Source: an uncultured Sutterella sp.
GTDB lineage: Bacteria; Pseudomonadota; Gammaproteobacteria; Burkholderiales; Burkholderiaceae_F
Assembly (NCBI GenBank): GCA_905212345.1
Contig: CAJMEC010000017.1
Coordinates: 1 to 29,124 of the forward strand
Length of the DNA stretch: 29,124 bases
Direction of reading: 5' to 3'
Part shown: one piece after another, positions 7,819 through 15,861 of the stretch
How positions within the stretch are numbered: position 1 is the first letter of the stretch
Layout of the letters: the number at the start of each line of letters is the position of its first letter
Translations under genes and position numbers: made by a program
The notes under the pieces: generated by a model
Seen by the model: only the letters and a program-made list of their open reading frames with translations
Database searches by the model: none
What the model was told of the DNA's origin: nothing

Positions 7819-7854
7819 TCGATAAACCTATCGCGAGTAAATAGCGAATGACGG

Positions 7855-7897
7855 ACGGCAAGTAGTTGAACTCTTCAATTACTTGCCGTTTTTTTTT
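7855..7897 (+). terminator. Strong intrinsic terminator after dcuB
   Basis: ACGGCAAGTAGTTGA (7855-7869) pairs with TCAATTACTTGCCGT (7875-7889), a 15-bp stem with one G-U pair, followed by a run of nine T. Confidence 0.95.
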
Positions 7898-7927
7898 GAC
7901 CGTATCATTATTAAAGGATGGCGCCGA

Positions 7928-7949
7928 TTTAACACTCCCCTTTGTTAAA
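7928..7949. promoter_or_regulatory. Inverted repeat upstream of the fumarase gene
   Basis: TTTAACA (7928-7934) and TGTTAAA (7943-7949) form 7-base inverted arms separated by 8 bases, 38 bases before the fumarase ATG. It is a candidate operator or activator site; the binding protein is unknown. Confidence 0.4.
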
Positions 7950-7986
7950 GACGCCTAAAACAACAACGTTAAGGAGATAACGAAAA

Positions 7987-9636
7987 ATGGCTCAAGCTGT
8001 TGAATTTAAATACGCTCCGATGTTCCAGCTCGGCAAAGACGACACGGAATATTATCTTCTCACCAAAGACTACGTTTCTGAAGGTGAATTCGAAGGTCAT
8101 AAGATCCTTAAAGTCCAACCGGAAGCTTTGACCCTTTTGGCCAAACAAGCTTTCCACGACACAAACTTCATGCTTCGCCGCGCTCACAATGAACAAGTGG
8201 CCAAGATTTTGAAGGATCCGGAAGCTACGGACAACGACAAGTATGTCGCTCTTTCCTTCTTGCGCAACGCTGAAGTGGCCGCCAAAGGCGAATTGCCCTT
8301 CTGCCAAGATACCGGCACCGCCATTATTCACGGCGAAAAAGGCCAAGCCGTTTGGACCGGTTTCTGTGATGAAGAAGCCCTCTCCTTGGGCGTTTTCCAA
8401 ACCTACACAACCGACAGCTTGCGTTATTCTCAAAACGCTCCGTTGTCGATGTATGAAGAAAAGAACACCAAGTGCAACCTTCCCGCTCAAATCGACATTG
8501 AGGCTGTTGAAGGCAATGAATACAACTTCTTGTGTGTGGTGAAGGGCGGCGGCTCTGCCAATAAGAGCTACCTCTATCAAGAAACCAAGGCCATTTTGAA
8601 CCCAAAGACACTCGTTCCCTATCTCATTGAAAAGATGAAGAGCCTGGGTACGGCTGCCTGCCCCCCGTATCACATCGCCTTTGTGATCGGCGGAACGTCT
8701 GCAGAAAAGACGATGCTCACGGTGAAGTTGGCCTCTACGCACTTCTATGACAATCTGCCCACGACCGGTGATGAAACGGGTCGTGCCTTCCGCGACGTTG
8801 AACTTGAAAAGACGCTCTTGGAAGCCGCTCAAAATATCGGTTTAGGAGCCCAATTCGGCGGTAAATATATGGCCCACGACGTTCGCGTCATTCGCTTGCC
8901 GCGCCACGGCGCCAGCTGCCCGGTCGGTATGGGTGTCAGCTGCTCGGCAGACCGCAACATCAAGGCTAAGATCAACAAGGACGGTGTCTGGATTGAAAAA
9001 CTCGACTCCAACCCCGGCGAATTGATTCCTGAAGAATATCGCAAGGCTGGTGAAGGCGAAACGATTAAGATCGACCTGAACCAACCGATGACGGAAGTTT
9101 GCAAAGAATTGAGCAAGTATCCGGTCTCGACCCGTGTGTCCTTAACCGGCACAATCATCGTGGCCCGTGACATCGCTCACGCCCGCATGAAGGAATTGCT
9201 CGACAGCGGCAAGGAATTACCCCAATACATCAAGGATCACCCGGTTCTCTACGCAGGTCCTGCCAAGACGCCTGCCGGTCATCCGTGCGGCTCTATGGGC
9301 CCGACAACGGCTAACCGTATGGACCCCTATGTTGATCTCTTCCAAAGCCATGGCGGCTCTATGGTAATGATCGCTAAGGGCAACCGCACGCAAGTTGTTA
9401 CCGATGCTTGTAAGAAGCACGGCGGCTTCTATCTCGGCACGATCGGCGGTATCGCTGCAGTGCTTTCCGAAAGCTCTATCAAGAGCATCGAATGCATTGA
9501 ATGGCCGGAACTCGGTATGGAAGCTGTCTACAAGATTGAAGTGCAAGACTTCCCTGCCTTCATTTTGGTTGACGACAAGGGCAATGATTTCTTCAAGCAA
9601 ATCAAGCCCCGTTGCACGATCAAGTGCGAAAAATAA
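7987..9636 (+). CDS. fumB: Class I fumarate hydratase (iron-sulfur, FumA/FumB type)
   Basis: A 549-residue cytosolic [4Fe-4S] fumarase that interconverts fumarate and malate. It matches E. coli FumA/FumB (548 residues) end to end. The three cluster cysteines are present as Cys106 (LPFCQDTGT), Cys225 (GTAACPPYH) and Cys319 (GVSCSADRN), one residue offset from E. coli. The C-terminal beta domain carries the catalytic region KTPAGHPCGSMGPTTANRMD. AAGGAG precedes the ATG at 7987. Class I enzymes are oxygen-sensitive, fitting the anaerobic setting. With DcuB upstream, malate can be dehydrated to fumarate as respiratory acceptor or exchanged for succinate. I use fumB because of the dcuB-fumB synteny; FumA and FumB cannot be told apart from sequence alone. 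It has its own terminator. Confidence 0.95.
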   Translation: MAQAVEFKYAPMFQLGKDDTEYYLLTKDYVSEGEFEGHKILKVQPEALTLLAKQAFHDTNFMLRRAHNEQVAKILKDPEATDNDKYVALSFLRNAEVAAKGELPFCQDTGTAIIHGEKGQAVWTGFCDEEALSLGVFQTYTTDSLRYSQNAPLSMYEEKNTKCNLPAQIDIEAVEGNEYNFLCVVKGGGSANKSYLYQETKAILNPKTLVPYLIEKMKSLGTAACPPYHIAFVIGGTSAEKTMLTVKLASTHFYDNLPTTGDETGRAFRDVELEKTLLEAAQNIGLGAQFGGKYMAHDVRVIRLPRHGASCPVGMGVSCSADRNIKAKINKDGVWIEKLDSNPGELIPEEYRKAGEGETIKIDLNQPMTEVCKELSKYPVSTRVSLTGTIIVARDIAHARMKELLDSGKELPQYIKDHPVLYAGPAKTPAGHPCGSMGPTTANRMDPYVDLFQSHGGSMVMIAKGNRTQVVTDACKKHGGFYLGTIGGIAAVLSESSIKSIECIEWPELGMEAVYKIEVQDFPAFILVDDKGNDFFKQIKPRCTIKCEK

Positions 9637-9677
9637 CCTGGAAACTTCCTCACTAAAAAGGTAAGAATCCACTTCTT

Positions 9678-9713
9678 AATCGCCGTTTCCGTTATGGAGG
9701 CGGCGATTTTTTA
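9678..9713 (+). terminator. Intrinsic terminator after the fumarase gene
   Basis: AATCGCCGTTTCC (9678-9690) pairs with GGAGGCGGCGATT (9696-9708), a 13-bp stem with two G-U pairs and a 5-base loop, followed by T. Confidence 0.93.
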
Positions 9714-9720
9714 TTCCTGG

Positions 9721-9750
9721 CGATAGAACAAATTTTTCGCTCCGATAGAA
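9721..9750 (+). repeat. Direct repeat CGATAGAA upstream of the pflB promoter
   Basis: CGATAGAA occurs at 9721-9728 and 9743-9750, 22 bases apart start to start, about two helical turns, and 48-77 bases upstream of the -35 box. It could be a tandem activator site; chance remains possible for an 8-mer. Confidence 0.3.
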
Positions 9751-9797
9751 ATTAACCTACTTTTACACAGTAACGTCTTTTTGGGATCATAAAGGCA

Positions 9798-9826
9798 TTG
9801 ACACTGCCGATTTTGGAAAGAATAAT
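9798..9826 (+). promoter_or_regulatory. Sigma70-type promoter of pflB
   Basis: A perfect TTGACA -35 (9798-9803), a 17-base spacer and AATAAT as -10 (9821-9826). The predicted start near 9833 gives a leader of about 130 bases. The surrounding 326-base gap (9637-9962) otherwise holds the terminator, the direct repeat and a leader hairpin. Confidence 0.75.
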
Positions 9827-9856
9827 AAGGACGTAGACAATTTAAATATGTAGGCA

Positions 9857-9878
9857 GGCTCTTTTTCATAAAAGAGCC
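9857..9878 (+). promoter_or_regulatory. Leader hairpin in the pflB mRNA
   Basis: GGCTCTTTT (9857-9865) pairs perfectly with AAAAGAGCC (9870-9878) around TCAT, within the predicted pflB leader. No T-run follows, so a stabilising or regulatory hairpin is more likely than a terminator. Confidence 0.5.
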
Positions 9879-9962
9879 AATGGGTTGTTGTGTGTCTCAA
9901 TTATTTAAATACCCGCATTGCCGGAATCGATTACTTTTATTTTTGATAACTCGGAGCCAACT

Positions 9963-12209
9963 ATGAAAACCGAATGGAGAGGCTTTAAAGGAACCCATTG
10001 GGTCGACGATGTCGATGTGCGCGATTTCGTTCAAAACAACTACACTCCCTATGACGGCGATGATTCGTTCTTAGCGCCGCCCACCGAAGCAACCTCTAAG
10101 CTTTGGGATCTTTTACAAGGCTTGCAAAAAGAAGAACGAGCTAAAGGCGGCGTGCTCGACATGGAAACGGAAATTGTCTCCGGCATTACCGCTTACAAAG
10201 CTGCCTACATGGGCGAAGGAACTAAGGATTTGGAAAAGGTTGTCGGTTTGCAAACTGACCAACCCTTAAAGCGTGCCTTTATGCCCTTTGGCGGCATCAA
10301 GATGGCCGAACAAGCTTGTGAGACCTACGGCTATAAGCCCAATCCTAAGTTCCATAAAATTTTCACGGAATACCATAAGACCCATAACCAGGGTGTGTAC
10401 GATGCCTACACGCCTGAAATGCGTCTTGCCCGCAAAAACAAGATCATCACGGGTTTGCCTGACACCTATGGCCGTGGCCGTATTGTCGGCGACTACCGTC
10501 GTGTCGCCCTTTACGGTATCGACTTTTTGATTGCCAAGAAGAAAGAAGACATGGCCCATTGCGGATGCGGCATGATGACTGACGAAATCATTCGTCAGCG
10601 TGAAGAAATCACCGATCAAATTCGCGCCCTCATGCAGATGAAGGAAATGGCTGCCGACTATGGTTATGACATTTCTGTTCCTGCCAAGAACACCCGTGAA
10701 GCCGTTCAATGGCTCTATTTCGGTTACTTAGCCGCCATTAAAACTCAAAATGGCGCCGCAATGTCTGTTGGCCGTATTTCCACATTCTTGGATATCTACA
10801 TTCAACGTGACTTGGCCGAAGGCACACTTACGGAATCCGAAGCTCAGGAATTGATTGACCACTTGGTGCTCAAATTCCGTATGGTGAAATTCGCCCGTAT
10901 TCCGTCCTATAACCAGTTGTTCTCTGGCGATCCGGTGTGGGCAACTTTGGAAGTGGCTGGCCTTGGAATGGACGGCCGCTCCATGGTCACTAAGAACGAT
11001 TTCCGCTTCTTGCATACCCTTGAAAACATGGGGCCGTCTCCGGAACCGAATTTGACGATTCTGTACACGAAGCACTTGCCGAAAGCTTTCCGTGACTACG
11101 CCGCGAAGATTTCCATCAATACGTCTTCCGTTCAATATGAAAACGATGATGTGATGCGCCCGATTTGGGGTGATGACTACTCCATCTGCTGCTGCGTGTC
11201 CGCTACAGAAACCGGCAAGGAAATGCAGTTCTTCGGTGCCCGTGCCAACTTGGCGAAGTGTATGCTCTACGCTATTAACGGCGGTGTTGACGAACAAACG
11301 CTTATGCAAGTGGGCCCCGAATTGCGTCCGATCACTTCCGAGTACCTCGACTACGATGAAGTGATGGAACGCTTTGACAAGATGATGGATTGGTTGGCCG
11401 GTCTCTACGTGAACACCCTCAACCTGATCCACTACATGCACGACAAGTACTACTATGAAGCCGCTGAGTTGGCTTTAATTGATACGGACGTCCGTCGTAC
11501 GTTTGCGACCGGTATCGCCGGTTTCTCGCATGTGGTCGACTCGCTTTGCGCCATCAAGTACGCCAAGGTAAAGACCGTGCGTAACGATCAAGGTGTAGTC
11601 ATTGGCTACGAAACCGAAGGCGACTTCCCGCGTTACGGCAACGATGATGATCGCGCCGACTCAATCGCCGTGTGGCTCTTGAAGACCTTTATGAAGAAGC
11701 TTCGCAAGTTCCATACGTACCGCAACTCCGAACCGACCACTTCGATTCTGACGATTACGTCTAACGTTGTATACGGTAAGGCAACGGGCGATCTTCCGGA
11801 TGGCCGCAAGTCCGGCGAGCCGCTCTCCCCGGGTGCCAACCCCAGCTATGGAGCGGAACAAAATGGTCTGCTTGCCTCGTTGAATTCTGTGGCTAAGTTA
11901 CCTTATGAATACGCTTTGGACGGCATTTCCAACACGCAAACCATCAGCCCTGACGCACTCGGCCATTCGCTCGAAGAGCGCGTCAACAATTTGGTTCGTG
12001 TGATGGATGGTTATTTCGAACGGGGTGCCCATCATCTCAATGTCAACATTTTCGGCACAGAAAAGTTGATCGATGCAATGGAACACCCGGAAAAGCCTGA
12101 ATACGCAAACTTCACGATTCGTGTGTCCGGTTACGCTGTTAAGTTCATTGACTTGACCCGCGAACAACAACTCGATGTGATTTCTCGTACTTGCCACAAA
12201 GCGATGTAA
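9963..12209 (+). CDS. pflB: Pyruvate formate-lyase (formate C-acetyltransferase)
   Basis: A 748-residue cytosolic glycyl-radical enzyme converting pyruvate and CoA to acetyl-CoA and formate (E. coli PflB is 760 residues). Visible hallmarks: NNYTPYDGDDSFL near the start, GLPDTYGRGRIVGDYRRVALYG, the active-site cysteine pair inside SICCCVSA (Cys410-Cys411 align with E. coli Cys418-Cys419; an extra Cys409 precedes them), and the glycyl-radical motif RVSGYAVKF with Gly723 near the C-terminus. An upstream in-frame TTG at 9918 is rejected in favour of the ATG at 9963, which has GGAG at suitable spacing and gives the family's N-terminus. A good promoter lies upstream. No focA precedes it, unlike in enteric bacteria. 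The activase gene follows directly. Confidence 0.96.
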   Translation: MKTEWRGFKGTHWVDDVDVRDFVQNNYTPYDGDDSFLAPPTEATSKLWDLLQGLQKEERAKGGVLDMETEIVSGITAYKAAYMGEGTKDLEKVVGLQTDQPLKRAFMPFGGIKMAEQACETYGYKPNPKFHKIFTEYHKTHNQGVYDAYTPEMRLARKNKIITGLPDTYGRGRIVGDYRRVALYGIDFLIAKKKEDMAHCGCGMMTDEIIRQREEITDQIRALMQMKEMAADYGYDISVPAKNTREAVQWLYFGYLAAIKTQNGAAMSVGRISTFLDIYIQRDLAEGTLTESEAQELIDHLVLKFRMVKFARIPSYNQLFSGDPVWATLEVAGLGMDGRSMVTKNDFRFLHTLENMGPSPEPNLTILYTKHLPKAFRDYAAKISINTSSVQYENDDVMRPIWGDDYSICCCVSATETGKEMQFFGARANLAKCMLYAINGGVDEQTLMQVGPELRPITSEYLDYDEVMERFDKMMDWLAGLYVNTLNLIHYMHDKYYYEAAELALIDTDVRRTFATGIAGFSHVVDSLCAIKYAKVKTVRNDQGVVIGYETEGDFPRYGNDDDRADSIAVWLLKTFMKKLRKFHTYRNSEPTTSILTITSNVVYGKATGDLPDGRKSGEPLSPGANPSYGAEQNGLLASLNSVAKLPYEYALDGISNTQTISPDALGHSLEERVNNLVRVMDGYFERGAHHLNVNIFGTEKLIDAMEHPEKPEYANFTIRVSGYAVKFIDLTREQQLDVISRTCHKAM

Positions 12210-12220
12210 TTTAACAAACC

Positions 12221-12269
12221 GCACGCCCTCAGTCCGTACAACGCGGATTGAGTGGCGTGCCTTTTTTTT
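12221..12269 (+). terminator. Intrinsic terminator between pflB and pflA
   Basis: GCACGCC (12221-12227) pairs with GGCGTGC (12254-12260), extended inward by CTCAGTCCG with CGGATTGAG after a one-base bulge, and followed by eight T (12262-12269). The U-tract ends only nine bases before the pflA start codon. Confidence 0.92.
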
Positions 12270-12278
12270 GTGATTGTC

Positions 12279-13016
12279 ATGACTCTTGCACATGTTCACT
12301 CTTATGAAACGTTCGGCTCTGTAGACGGTCCCGGTGTGCGCTTTGTTCTCTTTTTGCAGGGCTGCAAAATGCGCTGTCAGTACTGCCACAATCCTGATAC
12401 CTGGAAAATGGGTATCGGCGAACAAAAAAGTGCTCGCGAGATCTTAGACTTTGCTTTGCGCTACAAATCGTATTGGGGAGAAGACGGCGGAATTACGGTT
12501 AGCGGTGGGGAGCCTTTGCTTCAAATTGACTTTCTCTTGGAATTTTTCAAAATGGCCAAGGCCGAAGGGGTGCACACCACCATTGATACGGCCGGCTGGC
12601 CCTTTACTCGAAAAGAACCTTTCTTCTCCAAGTTTAAAGAGCTGATGCAATTGACCGATTTGGTTATGCTTGATATTAAGCATATTGACGATGCTAAACA
12701 CCGAGAATTGACCAAACAGTCCAATGCAACCATTCTGGATTGTGCTCACTATTTAGACGAGATCCATAAAGATGTGTGGATTCGCCATGTGTTGGTACCA
12801 GGGCGAACCGACGAAGACGAAGCGCTCCAAAAGCTCTCTGATTTTATTTCTACTCTCCACAATGTCAGAAAAGTAGAAGTACTACCCTACCATTCTTTCG
12901 GCATGTACAAATGGGAAGAGTTGGGGTTAAAGTATGAACTCAAGGATACGCCGGCTCCGTCTACTGAGCGGGTGATTAATGCTGAGAAAATCCTGAAGAC
13001 GTCTTCTTATCGTTAA
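12279..13016 (+). CDS. pflA: Pyruvate formate-lyase activating enzyme (radical SAM)
   Basis: A 245-residue radical SAM activase that installs the glycyl radical on PflB using S-adenosylmethionine and a [4Fe-4S] cluster. The CX3CX2C motif is Cys29, Cys33, Cys36, the same positions as in E. coli PflA (246 residues). SVDGPGVRF precedes it, and VSGGEPLLQ (SAM-binding GGE) and LVMLDIKHID follow, with LLPYH-like VLPYHSFGMYKW near the end. The frame extends upstream to a GTG at 12252 inside the terminator stem. ATG 12279 is chosen because it gives the normal N-terminus (MTLAHVHSYETF). No Shine-Dalgarno is visible; the preceding bases are the terminator U-tract. Expression probably relies on read-through or a nearby start site. 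Confidence 0.95.
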   Translation: MTLAHVHSYETFGSVDGPGVRFVLFLQGCKMRCQYCHNPDTWKMGIGEQKSAREILDFALRYKSYWGEDGGITVSGGEPLLQIDFLLEFFKMAKAEGVHTTIDTAGWPFTRKEPFFSKFKELMQLTDLVMLDIKHIDDAKHRELTKQSNATILDCAHYLDEIHKDVWIRHVLVPGRTDEDEALQKLSDFISTLHNVRKVEVLPYHSFGMYKWEELGLKYELKDTPAPSTERVINAEKILKTSSYR

Positions 13017-13140
13017 CATCCGAAAGCCATCTCTAAAGGCGTGCTCGTCATAATTTCAGGCTGAACATGTTTTGGATGTGTATGGTTGCCCGGAGCTCGC
13101 TACGGATAGCTGCAAGCGCTGAGTCATCGTGGGCGCAATT

Positions 13141-13230
13141 AAGACCCATCTGAGATTAATTCTTGCGTAAATTGAAATTTCTGAATTGGCGGGCGATCGT
13201 AAGACACCTCAGGAAATTTTTGACGAATAG
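13141..13230 (+). pseudogene. Possible decayed transposase C-terminus (IS30-like)
   Basis: No intact gene fills the 303-base gap after pflA. One frame reads DPSEINSCVN and, after a shift, another reads IEISELAGDRKTPQEIFDE before TAG at 13228-13230. The pattern resembles the C-terminal end of IS30-family transposases (a TDFSEIN-like stretch, then an RPRK...KTPQEVF-like stretch). Several stops and shifts interrupt it. The rest of the gap (13017-13140) shows no recognisable content. The family call is by eye and tentative. Confidence 0.35.
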
Positions 13231-13279
13231 TTAATTCTCACCCCAGAACCAACTATTCTTCACTTGACCTGTTTAAGGT

Positions 13280-13312
13280 AGCCTCCCGAAGAATCTCGGG
13301 AGGCTCTTTTTT
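13280..13312 (+). terminator. Intrinsic terminator downstream of pflA
   Basis: AGCCTCCCGA (13280-13289) pairs with TCGGGAGGCT (13296-13305), a perfect 10-bp stem, followed by CTTTTTT. It reads on the plus strand and lies just past the 3' end of the convergent galU, which has no T-run on its own strand here. Confidence 0.9.
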
Positions 13313-13319
13313 AGATAAA

Positions 13320-14156
13320 TTAAATGGAGTAACCGGCTTTACGGGCAAAACGAACCGTCGCATCCAAGAAACCTTGCTTGGATCCACAGTCATAGCGAAT
13401 GCCGTCAAAACGGTGAGAGTATGTTGTATTCAGATTCAACTGACCGGCGATAGCATCAGTTAATTGGATTTCTCCGCCAACGCCCTTTTGAACTTTCTTC
13501 AATCGCTCGAAGATTTCCGGCTCCAACACATAACGGCCGATCACAGCAAGCGTTGAAGGCGCGTGATCAGGATCAGGTTTTTCAACCATTTCGTGAATCA
13601 GGCTCGTGGTTGCAAGACTGTCTTCTACTCCAACGATGCCGTATTTTTTCGTATCTGCCTTTGGCACATCCTGAACCGCCAAGATATTTCCGCCGCCCAA
13701 TTGCTTACGAGCTTCAATTAACTGACCGATCGCTGACTGTTGAGCATCAATTAAGTCATCGGCCAACATTACGGCAAATGGTTCATCTCCAACCACGGGT
13801 TGTGCACAAAGAACAGCATGGCCCAAACCCAACGGCTCGGGCTGACGAATATAGATAAAGGTCACACCTATCGGCGCAATAGAGCGAACCGTTTGAAGTA
13901 ACTCGGTCTTGCCTTTCTCAATCAACTCTTTTTCCAACATCGGAGCCTTATCGAAATGATCCTCAATGGCTCGTTTATAACGGCCTGTGATGAAAATCAT
14001 TTCTGTAATGCCGGCTACGTACGCTTCTTCTACCGCATACTGGATTAAAGGCTTATCCACGACCGGCAGCATTTCCTTAGGCATTGCTTTTGTCGCCGGT
14101 AAAAAACGAGTTCCAAGCCCTGCGACCGGGAATACAACTTTGCGAACGTCTTTCAT
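13320..14156 (-). CDS. galU: UTP-glucose-1-phosphate uridylyltransferase
   Basis: A 278-residue cytosolic nucleotidyltransferase making UDP-glucose from UTP and glucose-1-phosphate for envelope polysaccharides. The N-terminal signature GLGTRFLPATKAMPKEMLP (residues 13-31) is the nucleotide-binding loop. FITGRYKRAIEDHFD, EPLGLGHAV, MLADDLID (metal-binding region), GGEIQLTDA and YDCGSKQGF follow in the usual order, and the length is typical for bacterial GalU. The ATG at 14156 has only a weak AAAAG before it. The gene is divergent from apaH across 88 bases. Its product is the partner of GalE encoded 6.6 kb away. Confidence 0.95.
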   Translation of the reverse strand: MKDVRKVVFPVAGLGTRFLPATKAMPKEMLPVVDKPLIQYAVEEAYVAGITEMIFITGRYKRAIEDHFDKAPMLEKELIEKGKTELLQTVRSIAPIGVTFIYIRQPEPLGLGHAVLCAQPVVGDEPFAVMLADDLIDAQQSAIGQLIEARKQLGGGNILAVQDVPKADTKKYGIVGVEDSLATTSLIHEMVEKPDPDHAPSTLAVIGRYVLEPEIFERLKKVQKGVGGEIQLTDAIAGQLNLNTTYSHRFDGIRYDCGSKQGFLDATVRFARKAGYSI

Positions 14157-14244
14157 CTTTTATGACTCAAAGAATTAAAATACACAGCCGTTAAGTATAT
14201 CGAATCCTCTTTCAACTAAGCCTAAAGACCTAGGATTAATACCC

Positions 14245-15063
14245 ATGCAAAGCGAACAAAATGTAACCGTCATCGGAGATGTTCACGGTTGCCTACCAAG
14301 CTTATCCCAACTTTTAGAAAAAATTCCAGAAAACTCTCCGCTGATTTTTATCGGGGACCTCATTAATCGGGGACCTGCATCGTTGGAAACGTTGCGACTT
14401 GTGTATTCCATGGGGAAACGAGCGACTTTAATTTTGGGCAATCATGAAATGCATCTGCTCGCGACAGCTGCCGGCGCCGGCAAACCCAACCGCAGAGACA
14501 CTATTGATGAAATTCTGGCCGCTCCAGACGCTGAAAAATTGATTGATTGGATTCGTCACCAATATTTACTTTATGACTGGAAAGATTACACCTTCGTTCA
14601 TGCGGCAATCGATCCGGCCTGGTCTTTAAAGAAAGCTCGCGCTCTAGCTTGTGAAGTTCAAGAACATTTACGAAGTGATCATTGGAAAGATTACTTGCAG
14701 GAAATGTATGGCAAAGATCTTTGGGACAACGACTTAACTGGTTCCGCTCGCATGCGAGCTATTTTGAATGGTTTTACACGAATCCGCTTCGTGGACAAAA
14801 AAGGTGTTCCAGACTACAAGGCCAAAGATTCTCCCAACAATACACCTAAACATCTAATACCTTGGTTTGAGTGCTCTCACAGAAAAACAAAAAACGACAA
14901 TATTGTGTTTGGCCATTGGTCAACACTGGGACTTGTTATTCAAGAGCACATCATTGCACTGGACACAGGTTGCATATGGGGCGGAGCGCTAACTGCTGTC
15001 GTGCTACCTCAAAGACAAATCATTCAAGTCAAAGCGCCCCAATATTGCGATCCTTTTGCTTAA
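14245..15063 (+). CDS. apaH: Symmetrical bis(5'-nucleosyl)-tetraphosphatase ApaH
   Basis: A 272-residue metallophosphoesterase that splits Ap4A to two ADP (E. coli ApaH is 280). The binuclear metal-site motifs are present as GDVHG (11-15), GDLINRG (37-43) and GNHE (65-68), with FVHAAIDP, a later FGHWSTLG, and LDTGCIWGG near the C-terminus. AGGATTAA precedes the ATG at 14245. Its TAA directly abuts the stop of the convergent acyltransferase with no bases between, so no terminator separates them. A 13-bp interrupted hairpin at 15083-15116 lies inside the neighbour's 3' end. Confidence 0.93.
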   Translation: MQSEQNVTVIGDVHGCLPSLSQLLEKIPENSPLIFIGDLINRGPASLETLRLVYSMGKRATLILGNHEMHLLATAAGAGKPNRRDTIDEILAAPDAEKLIDWIRHQYLLYDWKDYTFVHAAIDPAWSLKKARALACEVQEHLRSDHWKDYLQEMYGKDLWDNDLTGSARMRAILNGFTRIRFVDKKGVPDYKAKDSPNNTPKHLIPWFECSHRKTKNDNIVFGHWSTLGLVIQEHIIALDTGCIWGGALTAVVLPQRQIIQVKAPQYCDPFA

Positions 15064-15861
15064 TTAGGCTTTCTCGAGAGTTCCGACAGCATCACAGTGG
15101 TGATGCACATTGTCGGGATAATCCTTCATCGGGTCGATCACTCCCATAGCAGAACTCATCAGCGCTGAAGCCTCGCACGCGACCTCGTGGCGAGTTTTAC
15201 CCTCCACGTTAATCGTGGGCAGTACCTTTAGAGTCACCGCGAGTCCCGGAGTGCTGCATATTGTCCAAAGGCATTTAAAAATGGAAATGTTTGCGTAAGA
15301 TGCCTTGGTGGTTTTAACCCCATTTTCCGTATAGCAAATCGCAACCGGCAACACCGGAGTACATGACAATATTGCCGGTTCAATCAGATTTGGTTTAAGA
15401 GGTAAAAGAGAAACCCCTTCACTCGTCTTCCCCTCGGGAAAAAGCATGATGGTTTGATGTTGCATCAAAGCGGCGCTAATTTGCTCATTCACGGAAATGA
15501 TTGAACGGCGATTCTTTCTCTGGATAAAAAGCGTATCCACTCCCTTAGCGATACGACCGAATACTGGCCAACCGGCGATCTCGCTTTTGGCGATAAAACG
15601 ACCGGGTTTCATGGCATTGAGCGCGAAAATATCCACAAAGGAAATATGATTGGCAACAATCAGGCAGTGGCTCTTATAAACATCCCCTTCAACAGAAAAG
15701 CGCATCCCGATCATGTCAATAAAAGTTCGGGCCCATGTTTTGATAATTTTTCGTTTGGCTTCTGGCTTTATCCATTGAAGATAAAACAACACCAGTAAAA
15801 TACAGGCTAAGGCAAATAAAAGCGCCAAGATAAATCGAAAAGAACCAACGATCTTATTCAT
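15064..15861 (-). CDS. Lysophospholipid acyltransferase, PlsC family
   Basis: A 265-residue membrane-bound acyltransferase, probably 1-acyl-glycerol-3-phosphate or related lysolipid acylation on the cytoplasmic face. One N-terminal transmembrane segment spans about residues 10-30. The catalytic NHX4D box is NHISFVD (Asn71, His72, Asp77), and the substrate-binding box FPEG is residues 141-144 within FPEGKTSEG. The ATG at 15861 overlaps the ruvX stop by four bases (ATGA), placing it last in the yqgE-ruvX-plsC-like operon. Its stop abuts that of apaH. It may be the main PlsC or an accessory paralogue (ornithine- or lyso-lipid acyltransferase); sequence alone does not decide. Confidence 0.88.
   Translation of the reverse strand: MNKIVGSFRFILALLFALACILLVLFYLQWIKPEAKRKIIKTWARTFIDMIGMRFSVEGDVYKSHCLIVANHISFVDIFALNAMKPGRFIAKSEIAGWPVFGRIAKGVDTLFIQRKNRRSIISVNEQISAALMQHQTIMLFPEGKTSEGVSLLPLKPNLIEPAILSCTPVLPVAICYTENGVKTTKASYANISIFKCLWTICSTPGLAVTLKVLPTINVEGKTRHEVACEASALMSSAMGVIDPMKDYPDNVHHHCDAVGTLEKA

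Noticed and set aside
9918..9962. N-terminal extension of PflB from TTG
   Set aside because: The extra residues do not fit the family, there is no Shine-Dalgarno before the TTG, and GGAG lies correctly before ATG 9963.
13022..13186. Possible small protein in the gap after pflA
   Set aside because: All three forward frames carry stops within short distances and no ribosome-binding site is evident; decayed sequence is a better explanation.
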